Assembly (NCBI GenBank): GCA_003427395.1
Contig: BFEA01000204.1
Coordinates: 829,692-893,691, forward strand
From: Chara braunii
Taxonomy: Eukaryota; Streptophyta; Charophyceae; Charales; Characeae
Reading direction: 5' to 3'
DNA: 64,000 nucleotides
The notes below the pieces were generated by a model, which saw nothing but the letters and a program-made list of their open reading frames with translations, had not been told where the DNA came from and ran no database searches. Positions 44,901-56,783 of this stretch are shown here, piece by piece (within the stretch, counting starts at the first letter, position 1; the number at the start of each line of letters is the position of its first letter). The position numbers and the translations under genes are program-made.

Positions 44901-47040
44901 TCAATCTCTCGAGTGCTGAGAAGTTATTCGGGACCCACCAGTCCCGACAACGTGCAAAAACTTTTATATGCAATCGCAGAGGTATATCAGTCGAGGGTGT
45001 TTGCTCGTTCGCTGTAGTATAGATACACTTGTTTAAATGCCATGCGAACCCGAACGTCGTTCGTTCCTTAGGGCGCTGATCTCCTAAGTACGAGGCGGAT
45101 TCCGGTCGACTAAGATGGTCTCCACCAAGCGTGAAACCCTCAAGTTAATCCTAGTCCCTTAGACGCATAGTCAAAAGAAAGTTGTAACAACCACACATAA
45201 TTACATCAAAAGGAGTCGACCTTAGTCGATAGGAAGGTATACTCAATCTGATATGATAACTGAAAGAATTTGAATCATCATATGCTTCATCAGATAAAAA
45301 TCCGACTGTCTTGAGTCGAACTCCATAAATAAAAAAAGTCATACAACCGCTCTGACAATAGCTTCGGTGCAGCCGACAAGGTTCGCCTCAGTTTGGACTT
45401 GATGAGACGTGATGCCAAAGTCATTCATTTCACCCTGCTAACCCAAGATTTGGCACACAAACCCGTCTCCATTCATTCTCAATCTTCTTGGATGATAGGT
45501 TGGTTTGTGAATGATTTTTGATCAGGTGCATTACTTGAAGCGTTGCATGTCTCTCCCTCTAGGAAGTGGCCTGGGGTACTCCTCCTCCTCGCCCAAGCAC
45601 AAAGCTCGGATCTCAGAAGTGTCTCCACCGAATCGACGAAGTTCTCCTCCGTAGAACGGTCCACTCTGGGTCGATAACAAGGCCGACTCATAAAGCAACG
45701 AAGCCCTGTCCCAGATGCTCCTTAGCAAATGAGAACGTGTCCACTGCGAGTAGGCTTTAATTGTTCTGCTTTTCCTTAGTTTAGAGTAATTTGGACGAAA
45801 AAGAAAAAGGAGATAGAGAATAATAATCATTTGGACAGGTATCGATAGATAAGGTCATTCGGGATAGAATGACTCAATCTAAGGAAAAAACTAAATCAGT
45901 TTAGTTATGTGTTCTTCATTTAAATCAAATTATTTTTACGGTGCCCACTGGATTAATTATTTTCAAAACACAACTCTTTTTGGCACGCAAGCAGGTGGTA
46001 GGTAGAAATAAGACCATCTTTTCATCGTCCCATGTAGATACAATCAACCTCCTTTGCAAGCATTCTTCTACCTACCTGCACACCAATTCGAAGCAAACAA
46101 GTTGGGAAAACAAGCAAAAAATCCCATACCCAAAGTCAGACCTTTCCATTCACATGCACAACTCGCACAACTTTCCTCTACCTTTTCTTTCGAACATTCA
46201 AAACAAACAGGGTCAAGCAAAGTGTGGGTTCACACAAGTGTGAAGGAAAATCTGAGTCAATCGGCCGACCTTAAGTGAAGTTTGATCCGGCTCACTGAAG
46301 AAAGCCGACTCTAATCAAATAAAAGATAACCCCTGTTGAAGCCCCAAATATGCGGCCCACAACTTCACAACTTGTGGTCGTCTCACTGAACGACGGTTCA
46401 CCTCTTTCCCCAAGTGTCCGATCGTGCAAGGGTTGGGTCCACCGAGATGTCTGAATGAGATAACCCTCAAAGAGGGCGCTCCCATGATCAAGTCTCACGT
46501 CGTCCTAACGTCCCGGACAGTCCCAACGTAGTCCCAACTGCACCTTAACCACCAAGGATACTCCCCAACCAACCACAAGTCCACGTTGCGTCAAATCACC
46601 ATGTCCGCTCAAAATAGCTACACTTGTCGCTGGTGCAGAGTCGTGCCCCATCTTCAAGTTGATCCCAGTTAGTCCAAAGATGGTCGCATGTGGTTCCACA
46701 CTCTCGCCTGCAATACCTGATGATCCCATACACCAATACCTTTCGCACCGTGCGCCGAAAAAAAAAAAAAAAAACAGTGATGTCAGGTGAAAACCGCACG
46801 TGCCGCAAGCACCAACAACCTCCACATGGAATGTGCGCACTCAAAACAAAGTCGTTGGTTCACGCACCCATGCCGCACGATCCCAAACGTGCACCAACGC
46901 CGGTTCAACCTCTAGACCATGTTGAAATCCGCCATACCAGCCACACACCAAAAAAAACAATGGCGCGACCATTGCTCGCCGTGTCGTCAAAACCGGCACC
47001 ACAGGTGTCCTGCAGCACCACCACCTACCCACACACCGCA
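44901..47040. other. Unassigned, no supported gene
   Basis: AT-richer sequence after R1. Frames are short and without motifs. gtcgac(c)-type pieces recur at 45,107, 45,215 and elsewhere, suggesting an old decayed element. An A run is at 46,759-46,775. Confidence 0.4.
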
Positions 47041-47580
47041 ACAGAAGGGCTCATTGTGCTACAAAATTTTTACAGCACTGCCCCTTAAAATTAATATCGC
47101 CGGCACACCCAAAATTTTGCAGCGTAATCCCACTGAAAATGTCGCCGTTGTCGTGCAGCCGATCGAACAGCACCTCCCCTTGTCAACACCTATCACTAAA
47201 GGCTTGGCAACATAGCCACAAAAAACGTTGACATCAACATGCCGACAATCTGGCAGCATCAACCCTCGAAATTTCCTGCGATTGGCGGCCAGCAATCGGG
47301 CAGAATATACCCTCCAAATGAAAAAGTCAGTTGCACGGTCACTCTAGTAGCATCACCCCCTTTAAAAAAAAAACAGCGCTGATATAGTAGCACTTCGACG
47401 GTACAACCCCACTAAAAATGTCGCCGTAACCATGCCACGAAACGAACAACACCTCCCTCCATATAGAAAAAGCAGGGGTTGTCGTGCGACCAAACAAACG
47501 ACACCTCCTCTCACACTAAAATGAACCATCACTGCGTCGTCAAACGGATAACACTTCCCTGATGCGTGCCGCTCACTACA
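47041..47580. repeat. Degenerate repeats around aatgtcgccg
   Basis: Loosely repeated pieces such as cccactgaaaatgtcgccg (about 47,130) and cccactaaaaatgtcgccg (about 47,409), together with cgaacaacacctccc and caaacgacacctcc. Unit boundaries are unclear. Confidence 0.5.
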
Positions 47581-47916
47581 CAACCTAACCCCCGACACAA
47601 CCTACCAACCACAACATCAGCGCAGGGGTGGGGCAGTGAGCTCCCAACCTCTGGCTATGGCTGCCCTTCCTCCACACCATATTCCTGCAGACCTCCTCCC
47701 TCACAATGTGATGGAGCTCATCTGCACTTGAAGTGCAAGTGAGAAGCTTTACAGCCTCAAAAACTATGAAGCAAGTGTGGGTGTTGCTGGCTTTTATAGC
47801 CAACTGGAGGACTGTGGGCAACTGCTTGGCCCACAGTCCAAAAATCGGAGTTGGGTTGGACACTTGATCTGAACTCATGATCAAGGGTCAAATTCCTTGA
47901 TGTTCTCCTAGGGGAA
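47581..47916. other. Unassigned
   Basis: No gene recognised between the degenerate repeats and the foldback element. Confidence 0.4.
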
Positions 47917-48271
47917 CCAAGGTCTTCCAATCCCTAAAGCACAGGCCATATGCTTTAGGGAATGGTTGTACCCAGCCATTACTGAGCCTGTTCAAAAAAA
48001 CGAACAGACTCAGCCCCACTCACACTCACACACATTCACATACTCACGTAGTTACTACCGTGGCCCCATACGTGGCCACTTTTATTTTCTTTTTTATGTG
48101 GCCGCGGTAGTAACTATGTGAGTGTGTGAATGTGTGTGAGTGTGAGTGGGGCTGACTCGGCTGAGTCTGTTCGTTTTTTTTAACAGGCTTGGTAATGGTT
48201 GGGTACAGCCATTCCCTAAAGCACGTGGCCTAACAGGAAGACCAAATGCTTCCGGGATTGGAAGACCTTGG
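47917..48271. mobile_element. Foldback element (355-bp near-palindrome)
   Basis: The ends are ccaaggtcttccaatccc and gggattggaagaccttgg, exact reverse complements. Arms of about 150-170 bp follow with paired pieces: ccctaaagc, the (CACT/CACA) stretch actcacactcacacacattc, and tagttactaccg. The spacer is ttttattttctttttt near 48,080-48,095. It has no coding capacity. The structure fits a foldback or MITE-like DNA element; no target-site duplication was identified. Confidence 0.75.
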
Positions 48272-48469
48272 CGTGCTCTCCACCCCTACGGTCATTTCAG
48301 AGAGTCGAAACTAGAGTCAAGCTCAATAGGGTCTTCTTCCCCCACCCATCCGTGCGCCCGTAGCTGGATGCCAACAACGCCACGTTCAGGCGCACCTTTG
48401 GTTCTTGCAGCCCGTTCCTAAGAACGAACGGGCACAGCCAAAAAGACACCACGACGGAGGTAAAAAAAA

Positions 48470-49030
48470 GGGACCTACAAAAACAAAAGGAAAACTAAAA
48501 AAAGAAAAAAACTTACCTTGAGAAACGAACAGGCTGCCAGTTGAAAACGGGTGTCCACTCCTCCTGCTGCCCCTTCGTTGAAACGGACGGGTCCTAGCAA
48601 ATCGTACAACAAAAGTGGGGGGGCGAGACTATGGCAATGTATATTTCCATGTTCTGTCTAAAGATTCATTGGATTTTGCTCATCCTATCGATGGAAGTAC
48701 CATGACTCCTTGAGGCAGGTCTCCAGGTTGGAGACTCCCTGTTCTCTCTCTCTCACACACACACAAACACACACACACAAGTGTAATAGTGTATACTTCC
48801 ACGTTCTAGCAGTAGATTCCTTCGATTTTGCTCATCCCATCGATGGATTTTGCGCAACTCGATCGTTTAGACAAACATGCGCTGAACAACCCTCGTCGGC
48901 TCGTGAAAGCAAAAAGGGAGAGGGGATCTAAAAAAAAAAAGAATTTAAAAAACAATCTACAGTAAATCGAAGGAGAAAAGAAAAAGAAAGAAAATAAAAA
49001 ACTTACCTACCAGAAGAGACGGCTGCCCGT
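48470..49030. repeat. Diverged local duplication
   Basis: aaaaacttacctt...gaacaggctgcc at about 48,508 and aaaaacttaccta...gacggctgccc at 49,000. Between them gattttgctcatcctatcgatgg (48,671) and gattttgctcatcccatcgatgg (48,824) repeat, each ahead of A-rich sequence. Confidence 0.6.
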
Positions 49031-49332
49031 TTGAACTTTGAACAGGTGCTTGCAAAGGGCATTTTCCCGCTATACTTATTTGTCTGTCAACATCGGTCAC
49101 CTCTCAACTTTTTTTTTGTTTGTTTTTTTTTCTTTAGTTTTTTTTGTTTTTTTTTTCTTTCTCGTTGGCCGAAGCCAACGATCGCTCCCCAGTCGTGGCC
49201 CATCCATGAATTGTTGAAATAAAGACCCGAGTTTGAATCCATGGGATTTGAAAAGAAATTACAATTTTTTTTTTTTTTTTTCGATTTAATCTTGTCATCC
49301 TTGCGCAAGTGTCCAAAATGAGCTAACCCAGT

Positions 49333-49412
49333 TAGGGCACAACCGGATTTGTTCTTTGCGTCTGCGGCGTAGTAGTCTGATGTGTTTACCTACTGGGCTA
49401 ACTCCTATTACG
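49333..49412 (-). ncRNA. tRNA-like sequence, possible SINE head
   Basis: On the minus strand, TAGCCCAGTAGG matches the pol III box A pattern, and AGAACAAATCC resembles box B 45 bases further on, the spacing of a tRNA. The anticodon stem does not pair, so this is not a working tRNA. It may be a tRNA-derived SINE promoter or chance. Confidence 0.25.
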
Positions 49413-49985
49413 GGGGGCAGAAGCAGCAACCCTCATATTTGAAGGGCCGCGCCCAGTAGGTCGACCCTCCTGCCTGTAGCCCAGCAGACTCTGTCTGTCT
49501 GCCTCTCTCGCATGGACGGCTGTCCATCCATGGCTTTGAGGTCACCCAACCAGGTAGGCCACGACGTCCATTTTTTGGCCCCCGACGAGGAGTCTAATCC
49601 TGCGGCCTAATAATTAAAAAAAAATATATATTTAAGCACCCCACTTCTCACGTGTCGCGTTCCCGTACCCGACATGTTAATTCCTTTTAGCCTAGTTAGA
49701 CTCTAAATCGCGCGGCTGCTAAGCCGCACGCCATTATTTTAAGTAGCTTTGGCATTCCCATGCCCGCGCGCCTCTGCGACCTCGACAAAAACGACGCACT
49801 GTCGGTTACTGTCGTTACTCTCAGACGCCACAAACGTTCGGACTGAAGTTCATAAAAAAATTAGTCTTTCGGTCATAGGTTAGTCTGAATAAACTTTTGG
49901 CAAACGTTCTCATCAAGTTCTTCAATTCAACGAAAACGTCAGACAACGTGCGAGATAAAAAAACCCGAGCAGATACACTTGTAAG
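49413..49985. other. Unassigned
   Basis: No gene seen. Includes A/T runs and CG-containing non-repetitive sequence. Confidence 0.4.
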
Positions 49986-50330
49986 GGTTTCTGCTCCGAC
50001 AACAAAACATTCTAAGTGAAAAATTAACGAAATGCATAAGTGAAACTTGACAAAACACACACACATGACTAATGAAGGCACCCAAGAGTGAAGCAGAACA
50101 TTAACAAGTGAAAGATTGACGAAATGCATGAGTGAAACTTAACCAAGCACATGCATATGACTAAGGAAGGCCCCCAAGAGTGAAGCGGATCACCACCAAG
50201 TGAAAAATTGACGAAATCATGAGTGAAACTTGACAAAACACATGCACATTACTAATGAGGGCACCCAAGAGTGAAGCGGATCATCACCAAGTGAAAGGTT
50301 TACCAAGACATGGAGGAAAATATGGCAATT
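49986..50330. repeat. Tandem repeat array, first type
   Basis: Three to four units of about 95 bp containing aagtgaaa(g/a)attgacgaaat, gagtgaaacttgacaaaaca and ggcacccaagagtgaagc. Confidence 0.8.
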
Positions 50331-50994
50331 CATACATGCAAAGCTAGTGAAGGCAAGAACCAAAGTTGTGATTTACATTGCAATGAAGAAATAGACAAAA
50401 CAAGAGAGAAGGAAACTCACAACACTAGAAGTAAGAATCAAAGAGGCGATTCACACCCATGTGGAAGATGGAGGAAAATATGACAAAACACTCACCCAAG
50501 GTTAGTGAAGGCAAAAATCAAAGTTGCGATTTAAGTTGGAGTGAAGAAATATACAAAACAAGAGAAAAGGAAACTCACAACACTAGAAGAAGCAAAGATC
50601 AAAGTGGCGATACACGCCCAAATGGAAGATAAAGGAAAACATGGAGGAAAAAATGACGAAATACTCACCCAAGGCTAGTAGAGGCAAAAACGTAAGTTGC
50701 GATTTACATCGGAGTGATGAAATAAACAAAACAAGAAAAAATGGAACTCACAACACTTAAAGAAGCAAGAATCAAAGTGGCGATTTACACCTAAGTGGAA
50801 GATGGCAGAAAACATGGAGGAAAAGATGACAAACACTCACCCAAGACGAATGAAGGCAAAAACCAAAGTTGCGATTTACACTGGAGTGAGGAAATAAACA
50901 AAACAGAAGAGAGCTCACAACACTAGAAGAAGCAAAAATCAAAGTGGCGATTTACACCCAAGTGGAAGATGGAGGAAAACATGGACGAAAAAGC
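50331..50994. repeat. ~170-bp satellite array
   Basis: About four units. gttgcgatttacattggagtg-like starts fall near 50,370, 50,526, 50,699 and 50,871, spaced about 156-173 bp, each followed by actcacaacactagaagaag and by atcaaagtggcgatttacac. Confidence 0.85.
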
Positions 50995-51525
50995 AGTGAT
51001 GGTTGCTCTATCTCCTCCTCTGTAGGTCGCTGGTCTGCCCCTTTCGACCGGGCCCATGGTGCACACAGTCCCACATGGTACTTGCTGACTAGACTAAGTG
51101 CGACTGGGACTGGGTACCGTTGACTAAGCAAAGTTGGACTACCCACTTGTCCACTTGCATCTGGTCTAATGTGAGCAACACTCGAAAGGCCACTTCCGGA
51201 CCTTCCGAAAGTCTGTGGACTTGGCCTTTCGGGGTTGTAGCACCTACGGCCTTGACCTTTCCAGACTGTAGCAACTACGACCTTGACCTTTCAGAGTTGC
51301 AACAACTATGACCTCTACACAACTATAACCCCTACTCGACAGACCTACGGTTCAAGACCCGACAACTACACAGACCTATGACAGACAACAAGCAACTACC
51401 AAAACACCGGTCACGGGTTCAAAACATACAGGTGTCGACTTGATACTATACACGGGTGAGGTAAGGTCTAGGGGTCGAGCCCTGGAATCTTCATCTGTTA
51501 CTATAAAGGTGAAAATCGTTTCACT
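50995..51525. other. ~530-bp interruption of the satellite
   Basis: Non-satellite sequence between two stretches of the 170-bp array. It holds small internal repeats (ccttgacctttccagactgtag, ccttgacctttcagagttgc). No coding function seen. It may be an insertion whose ends I could not define. Confidence 0.5.
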
Positions 51526-51735
51526 AGTTGAAGCAAGAACCAAAGTTGGATTTAAATTGGAGTGAAGAAACAGACAAAACAAGAGAGAAGGAAACTCTCA
51601 ATACTAGAAGAATAAAAAATCAAAGTGGTGATTTACCCCCAAGTAGAAGATGGAAGAAAACATTGAGGAAAAGATGATAAAACACTCTCCCAAGGCTAGT
51701 TGAAGCAAGAACAAAAATGACGATTTACAAGGAAG
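51526..51735. repeat. ~170-bp satellite, right-hand remainder
   Basis: Resumes with gaagcaagaaccaaagttgg...ggagtgaagaaacagacaaaacaagagagaag, matching the array at 50.3-51.0 kb. Confidence 0.8.
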
Positions 51736-51814
51736 TGGGGCAATGGACTAAATGGAGATAATCTCTAGCCAGGGAGCTACTACCTACTCTTACCATACTT
51801 GGAATGTTAATTAT

Positions 51815-51985
51815 GGAGAGAAGGGAGGGGGAGGAGAAAAGGAGGAGAGAGGGTGAAGAAGAAAAAGGGGAGAACAAAAAGACGGAGGAAGTGAAGGGAG
51901 AAGAAGAGGGAGAGGAAGAAGAGGAAGAGCATAGAGGAAGAAGAAGAAGAAGAAAAAGAAGCAGAGAGGGAAGGTGATGAAGGAA
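51815..51985. repeat. Purine tract with (GAA)n
   Basis: Nearly all A/G, directly left of R2, as at 41.0-41.3 kb beside R1. Confidence 0.85.
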
Positions 51986-52004
51986 GAGAGCACATTCTCC
52001 TTTT

Positions 52005-55000
52005 TCCACTTACCTCCATAAGTGTCTTGGTCGTGAGATTTCAACCTTGATGAAGATTTGTATTCCTTTGCACACTTGTCCTCTGGCTATAGCTTCCTTC
52101 CCCTTCAAGCCCTCATCATTCTCTTTTTCGTAGTCTACTTTGGTTATGGCAAACTCCTATCACTAAGGCTTTGGAGTCCTCCCCTCTAGGAGGGCTAAGG
52201 GGACTCTCTCTAGCCCTCGTCTCTTCCTCACAGCCAAAGGGCTATGGAGGATCACCCCTCTATGCCAACGTCACTTCCACCAGCCTTTGTAGCGCCCCCA
52301 CTAACCTACAGTCTCCCCCAAACTCTCATAATAGCAGCGGTTCCCCTCCTCTTACTCCGGTTGAGTCTAGTGCTCTCTTGACCTCATTCGGCCAGCATGT
52401 GATTGCCTCGTGCAAATGTGTGTGGCGGACTGCTTCCCCAGCTAAAATAGGTTGGACACAATATTTCTGCCAGCCCTTGGGCCTCTCCCAAGTGCCTAAG
52501 GTGAGTCGAGGTACCCCAAAGGCCTCCTTCGGAAGCATCCGGGCCTTATTTTGGTTAAGTGTATGCAATCCGAGTGGTTGGTACCAACTCGGCCTACCTT
52601 TGTGGCCATCCCAGGCCTCATTTTCATCTTCAGTTGTTGCCCCATGATTCTGAATATTCAAGGGGCAGCCTTGTTCTGAATATTTAGTCCGAGTTTTGCT
52701 AGTTCAACGTTCATTTGGGTGTGTCGAGGTACCTCATTGTACGTCGGTGCACTTTCTGCCTTGGATTTGAGATCCAAGGTCAGAATTAATCTGAGTTACC
52801 CACAAGTGATCCTTACTTCAGATTTGAGCCCCATGACCCCTTTTCAATTTCAGGTGCATCTTGCCTCAGGTTTTGGCCAAATGCACCATTCTGTTTGTTT
52901 CTTTCTTTTGTTTCTTTCCATTTTGGGCTGTCAACTCATTCCGGAGTTGGCCGTTTGAGTTAACCTCGTAAAAAACGGCCATTTCGTCTTTTGCATAGAT
53001 CTGAATCTTAATCAGATTTGTGGCCCAAAAGAAACCGACCAACTCTCTTTTGCTTTGTTCTCTCAATTTTTTTCTTTAATTCAGATTTTATCGACATATG
53101 GCCCCGAGGGCCTTATCTCTCCGATCCGGAGTGTCCTCCACTAAATCCGGAGTGGTGAGGTTACAGTAGGGACCTGTCAATGTCAGTCCCAATTGACGAC
53201 CTTTTTCCTTTCATTTTTTTCTCCCCCTTTGTCTCATTCTTCCTCTTTTTCCTCCTCTGTTTATTTTGTTTTCGTTTATTTCTGATGTGACAAGTGTTAA
53301 ACTGTTGTTGACACTTTTTCTAGGCGATGAATCTTAATCTAGATCTAGATCTAGATGAAGTTTTTGTCTGTTATTTCTCGGATTACAATAATGACACCCC
53401 CAAGTCCATGGGGCCTCCATTTTGCCTCCGTTAGTCTCAATTTGCGACCCCCTTGCTCCAATTTTTCCTTGGCAGCCTTTTGTCTGCATAGAGTCTCTCA
53501 AGTTTCTATTTTCTCTTGCTTGGCTGGTCCGAGATATGTCAGACTGTAATGTAGGCCTTCCTTCTTCATTTTTTTTCTCCTTTCTCTTTGAAACCTTCTC
53601 ATCTTGGCCCCACGAGTGCTTTGATTGTTTATCCCTCATGTCGGTCCACAATTCCCTGGGGACAAGTCAAGTCCCCGTCACTCATCCCACAGTCGTTCAA
53701 TCTTTTAGTCTCACCGATGGTCCTGCCGGTGCGGGTCCCAATTTTTGATTATTCTTATTTAGGTCCTTCTAGCCCCTGACATCATTTCCCATGTGGCCCT
53801 ATTTTTATTTGGGACTTTCTAGTCCCCGTTAATCCCAATTTCCCCTTCCCACGTGTCTCACGTGTGTCGAATATTCTCGTTCCGCTAGATCTTCATCTCA
53901 CGGTTGCCTTTTACCGTCTCCATGTGCTCAATGCTTGGGACACCTTTTTCTAGTATCTTGACTGCGTCGAGGCTCATTTTCCCTTAGCCTTGGCACCCCC
54001 CTCGCAGTCCGTTAATCCTCGAAATGCAATGCTGACTGTTTTCCTAGTCTTATTGCACCCAACCTTGCCCCAAATAGAAACAGAACGGGGCGACACATTT
54101 GCAAGTGCATATGGACTCAATATTGGCTCCGAATGTATATGAAACATGTGTTTGCTTTACTTTTTGTGGTCCGTTGCATCACGGACCACCTCCCTCTTGA
54201 TTTTTCTTGCTTTTCTGAGAGAAAAAAAATAAAACTAAGATATTTTATAATTGATTCATCCTACGATGAATTCGGTCACAAAATGTAATTAGAACCTGCG
54301 TAGCACGGCGAATGTGTTCGCGCGAACAACTCACGAACATGTTTGGGCAAACATAATTTGTTTTCGTAAAAAAAATAAAAATAAAAATAAATCATTTTTT
54401 GATTTTTAACTCATGGTTGGCTACGAATTTGAATATGACCCCAAGGCAAACGTTGCTTGTATTGGTATTTTACATGACATATATTTTTTCTCCAGATTTT
54501 TCTGATAACTTTTTTTTTTTTTTTTAATACTTTTTATGTTCGCGTTCGGAGCGTTTTGGACGCTTGTTCGGGTTCGGGCGAACATGTTCGCGTTCGCCTC
54601 CGAACGCGAACACGGTGCTACGTAGATTAGAACATGTGTTTGCTTCCCCCCTAGGTGACCATTTTTTACCATTAGTGGACCCTGATTTTTTTTTGTTTTT
54701 TTTTTCCCCACTAAATCCAGACAATAGGGCCATTTCAGTCCCTATATTGACTAATGGCCAACGCACTCCCTTCTTTTCTTCCTTTTTTGTCTCACTCTCC
54801 CTCCTTTTTCTCTCATTTTTCTTTCCTTTTCTTTTGTTTTTGACACGACAAGTGTCAACTAGTTGTTGACACGTTTTCTAGGCCCTAGATCTTGATATAG
54901 ATCTAGATCAAGCTCTAGGAGCAATCCGTTATTTCTCGGACTGCAATAATGGCACCCCCATACTCATGGGAGCTCCATTTTGCCTCCGATAGCCCCAAAC

Positions 55001-56560
55001 TGTGGCCCCCTTTGCTCCGATTTTCTTTGGTGGGTTATTTTCCCCCTAGAGGCTCTCAAGGCTCTAGTCTTTTTAGCTACACTAATCCAAGATATCCCGG
55101 ACTGCAGTCTAGACTCTCCTCCCTCATTTCTTCCCTCTCTTTCCTTCGGAGGTTCTCCCACTTGCTTCTACTAGTGCTTGCACTAGTAGCGCTAATATTT
55201 TGAGTCGTTGATCTGGATATTGACGGTGCACCTCTCTTTGATTATTTCTTCCTCATGCTACCCCATAGTTCCCTTGGGACAACTCAAGTCCCCGACACTT
55301 GTTCTGTGCTAGTCCCCGTCATTTATTCCGCCAATCCCAGTCCTAATTTGTCATTATTTGTATTTGGGCCCACCTAGTCCACGTCATCCTTTTCCATGTT
55401 GTCCCATTTTTATTCGAGGCTTCGTAGTCCTCGACATCCTCAATTTCTCCTCCTCATGCGTCCGAGTGCACCGAATACTTTTGGTCGCATGATCTTCATC
55501 TCGCGGTCACCATCCATTGTCGCAATTGGTCCCCATGCTTAAGACTCTCCTTTCTAGTGCCTTGCGGCCGTCAAGGATTATTTTTCTATGGCCTTGACAC
55601 TCCCTTGCAGTCCGCTAAATCTGAGAGTGCAATGATGACCGTTTTCCTAGTCCCATTGCCCCAAAACATGCCCCTAACTGAAACAAAATGGGGCGACACA
55701 TTTCCAAGTGCATTTGGACTCAATATTGGCTCCGGATGTACTCGAAACATATCTTTGCTTTACTTTTTGTGATCCGTTGCATCACGGCCTACTTCCCTCT
55801 TGATTTTTTTTTATTTTCTCAGGGGGAAAAAAAAAGAAGACATTTTGTAATCGTTTCATCCTAGGATGAATTCGGTCCAAAATGTATTCAGAACATGTGT
55901 TTTCTTTTGCCCTAGTTGTTCATTTTTGACCGTTTCTGTCCCAACTGCATCTAGTCTTGGTGCAGGTCTGCACCTAGGCTTCATTTGTGAAGGAGCAAAT
56001 TGACCATGATGTGGCGGCTTGCCCCTTTTTCACTCCCATACTCCCCTACTTCTCCCATTCTCTCCCTAGGCTCTTTTCTTCCTACCTTTACTAGCCGTTT
56101 TATCCCGGATCAAACTAGAACCTCATTTTTTATGTTCAACGTACCTAGGCACTTAAAAAACTAAGGCCCTTGTGATCCGTTGCATCCTTCTTTAGTCCCT
56201 TCTCAATTTCAAGGCCTAGGAGCTTCGAAATCAATAGTCTCGCTCATATTTTATAGCCCCATTTCATTTTGGCATTCGAAGGTCATCACTTTCTAGTTTC
56301 CTTGTGATTGGGCCCTCGTCTAGTTGATGCCCAGTAATCCGTTTGCGGCCTTCTTGCTAGGTTCCCTTGCACTTAGGTTTTTCTCATACCGTAATCGGGC
56401 GGCTCCTTAGGCCGCATGCTAGCGCCTTTCGTAGTGACACCAAGGCCTTTTTTTTTTAGTGTTGTCGAGCTGTACCCTTCTCCGTGGTACTAGCATCCAA
56501 ATATTATTCTTTTTCTGACGGTCCTCCTTCTATAGGAAGGAGGTCCGCCTTTACCAATTT
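52005..56560. repeat. Composite repeat R2 (non-coding)
   Basis: Matches R1 in order from its left edge (cttacctccataagtgtcttgg against ctcaccttgttagtgtcttg). It holds two internal copies of the ttatttctcgga block (53,368 and 54,932) and of cttgcactagt(g/a)..gctaatatt. A translated frame at 52,171-52,647 is not conserved in R1, so I do not call it a gene. Confidence 0.75.
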
Positions 56561-56783
56561 CCAACAATACTTTAATGGCCCCATCTTCACATGTTATTTC
56601 CACATGTGCCGCGCGACCACCATCTTTTAGTTCCGTCTTGGGATTCTTGGTCCCAGTGGGCCAATCTTTGCCATTTGTCTGGTCCTTTCATTCTCTTCCT
56701 GCTCTCTCTTTCCTAATTCCTTTGTTGTGCACATCCTTGTCATCTACCATGTCTCAAGGGCCGGGACTTGACTCGAGAACCAA

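Noticed and set aside
46690-47215. Plus-strand frames with His/Pro/Thr-rich composition
   Set aside because: They overlap A runs and degenerate repeats and show no domain.
52171-52647. 158-codon plus-strand frame in R2
   Set aside because: The matching part of R1 does not preserve the frame.
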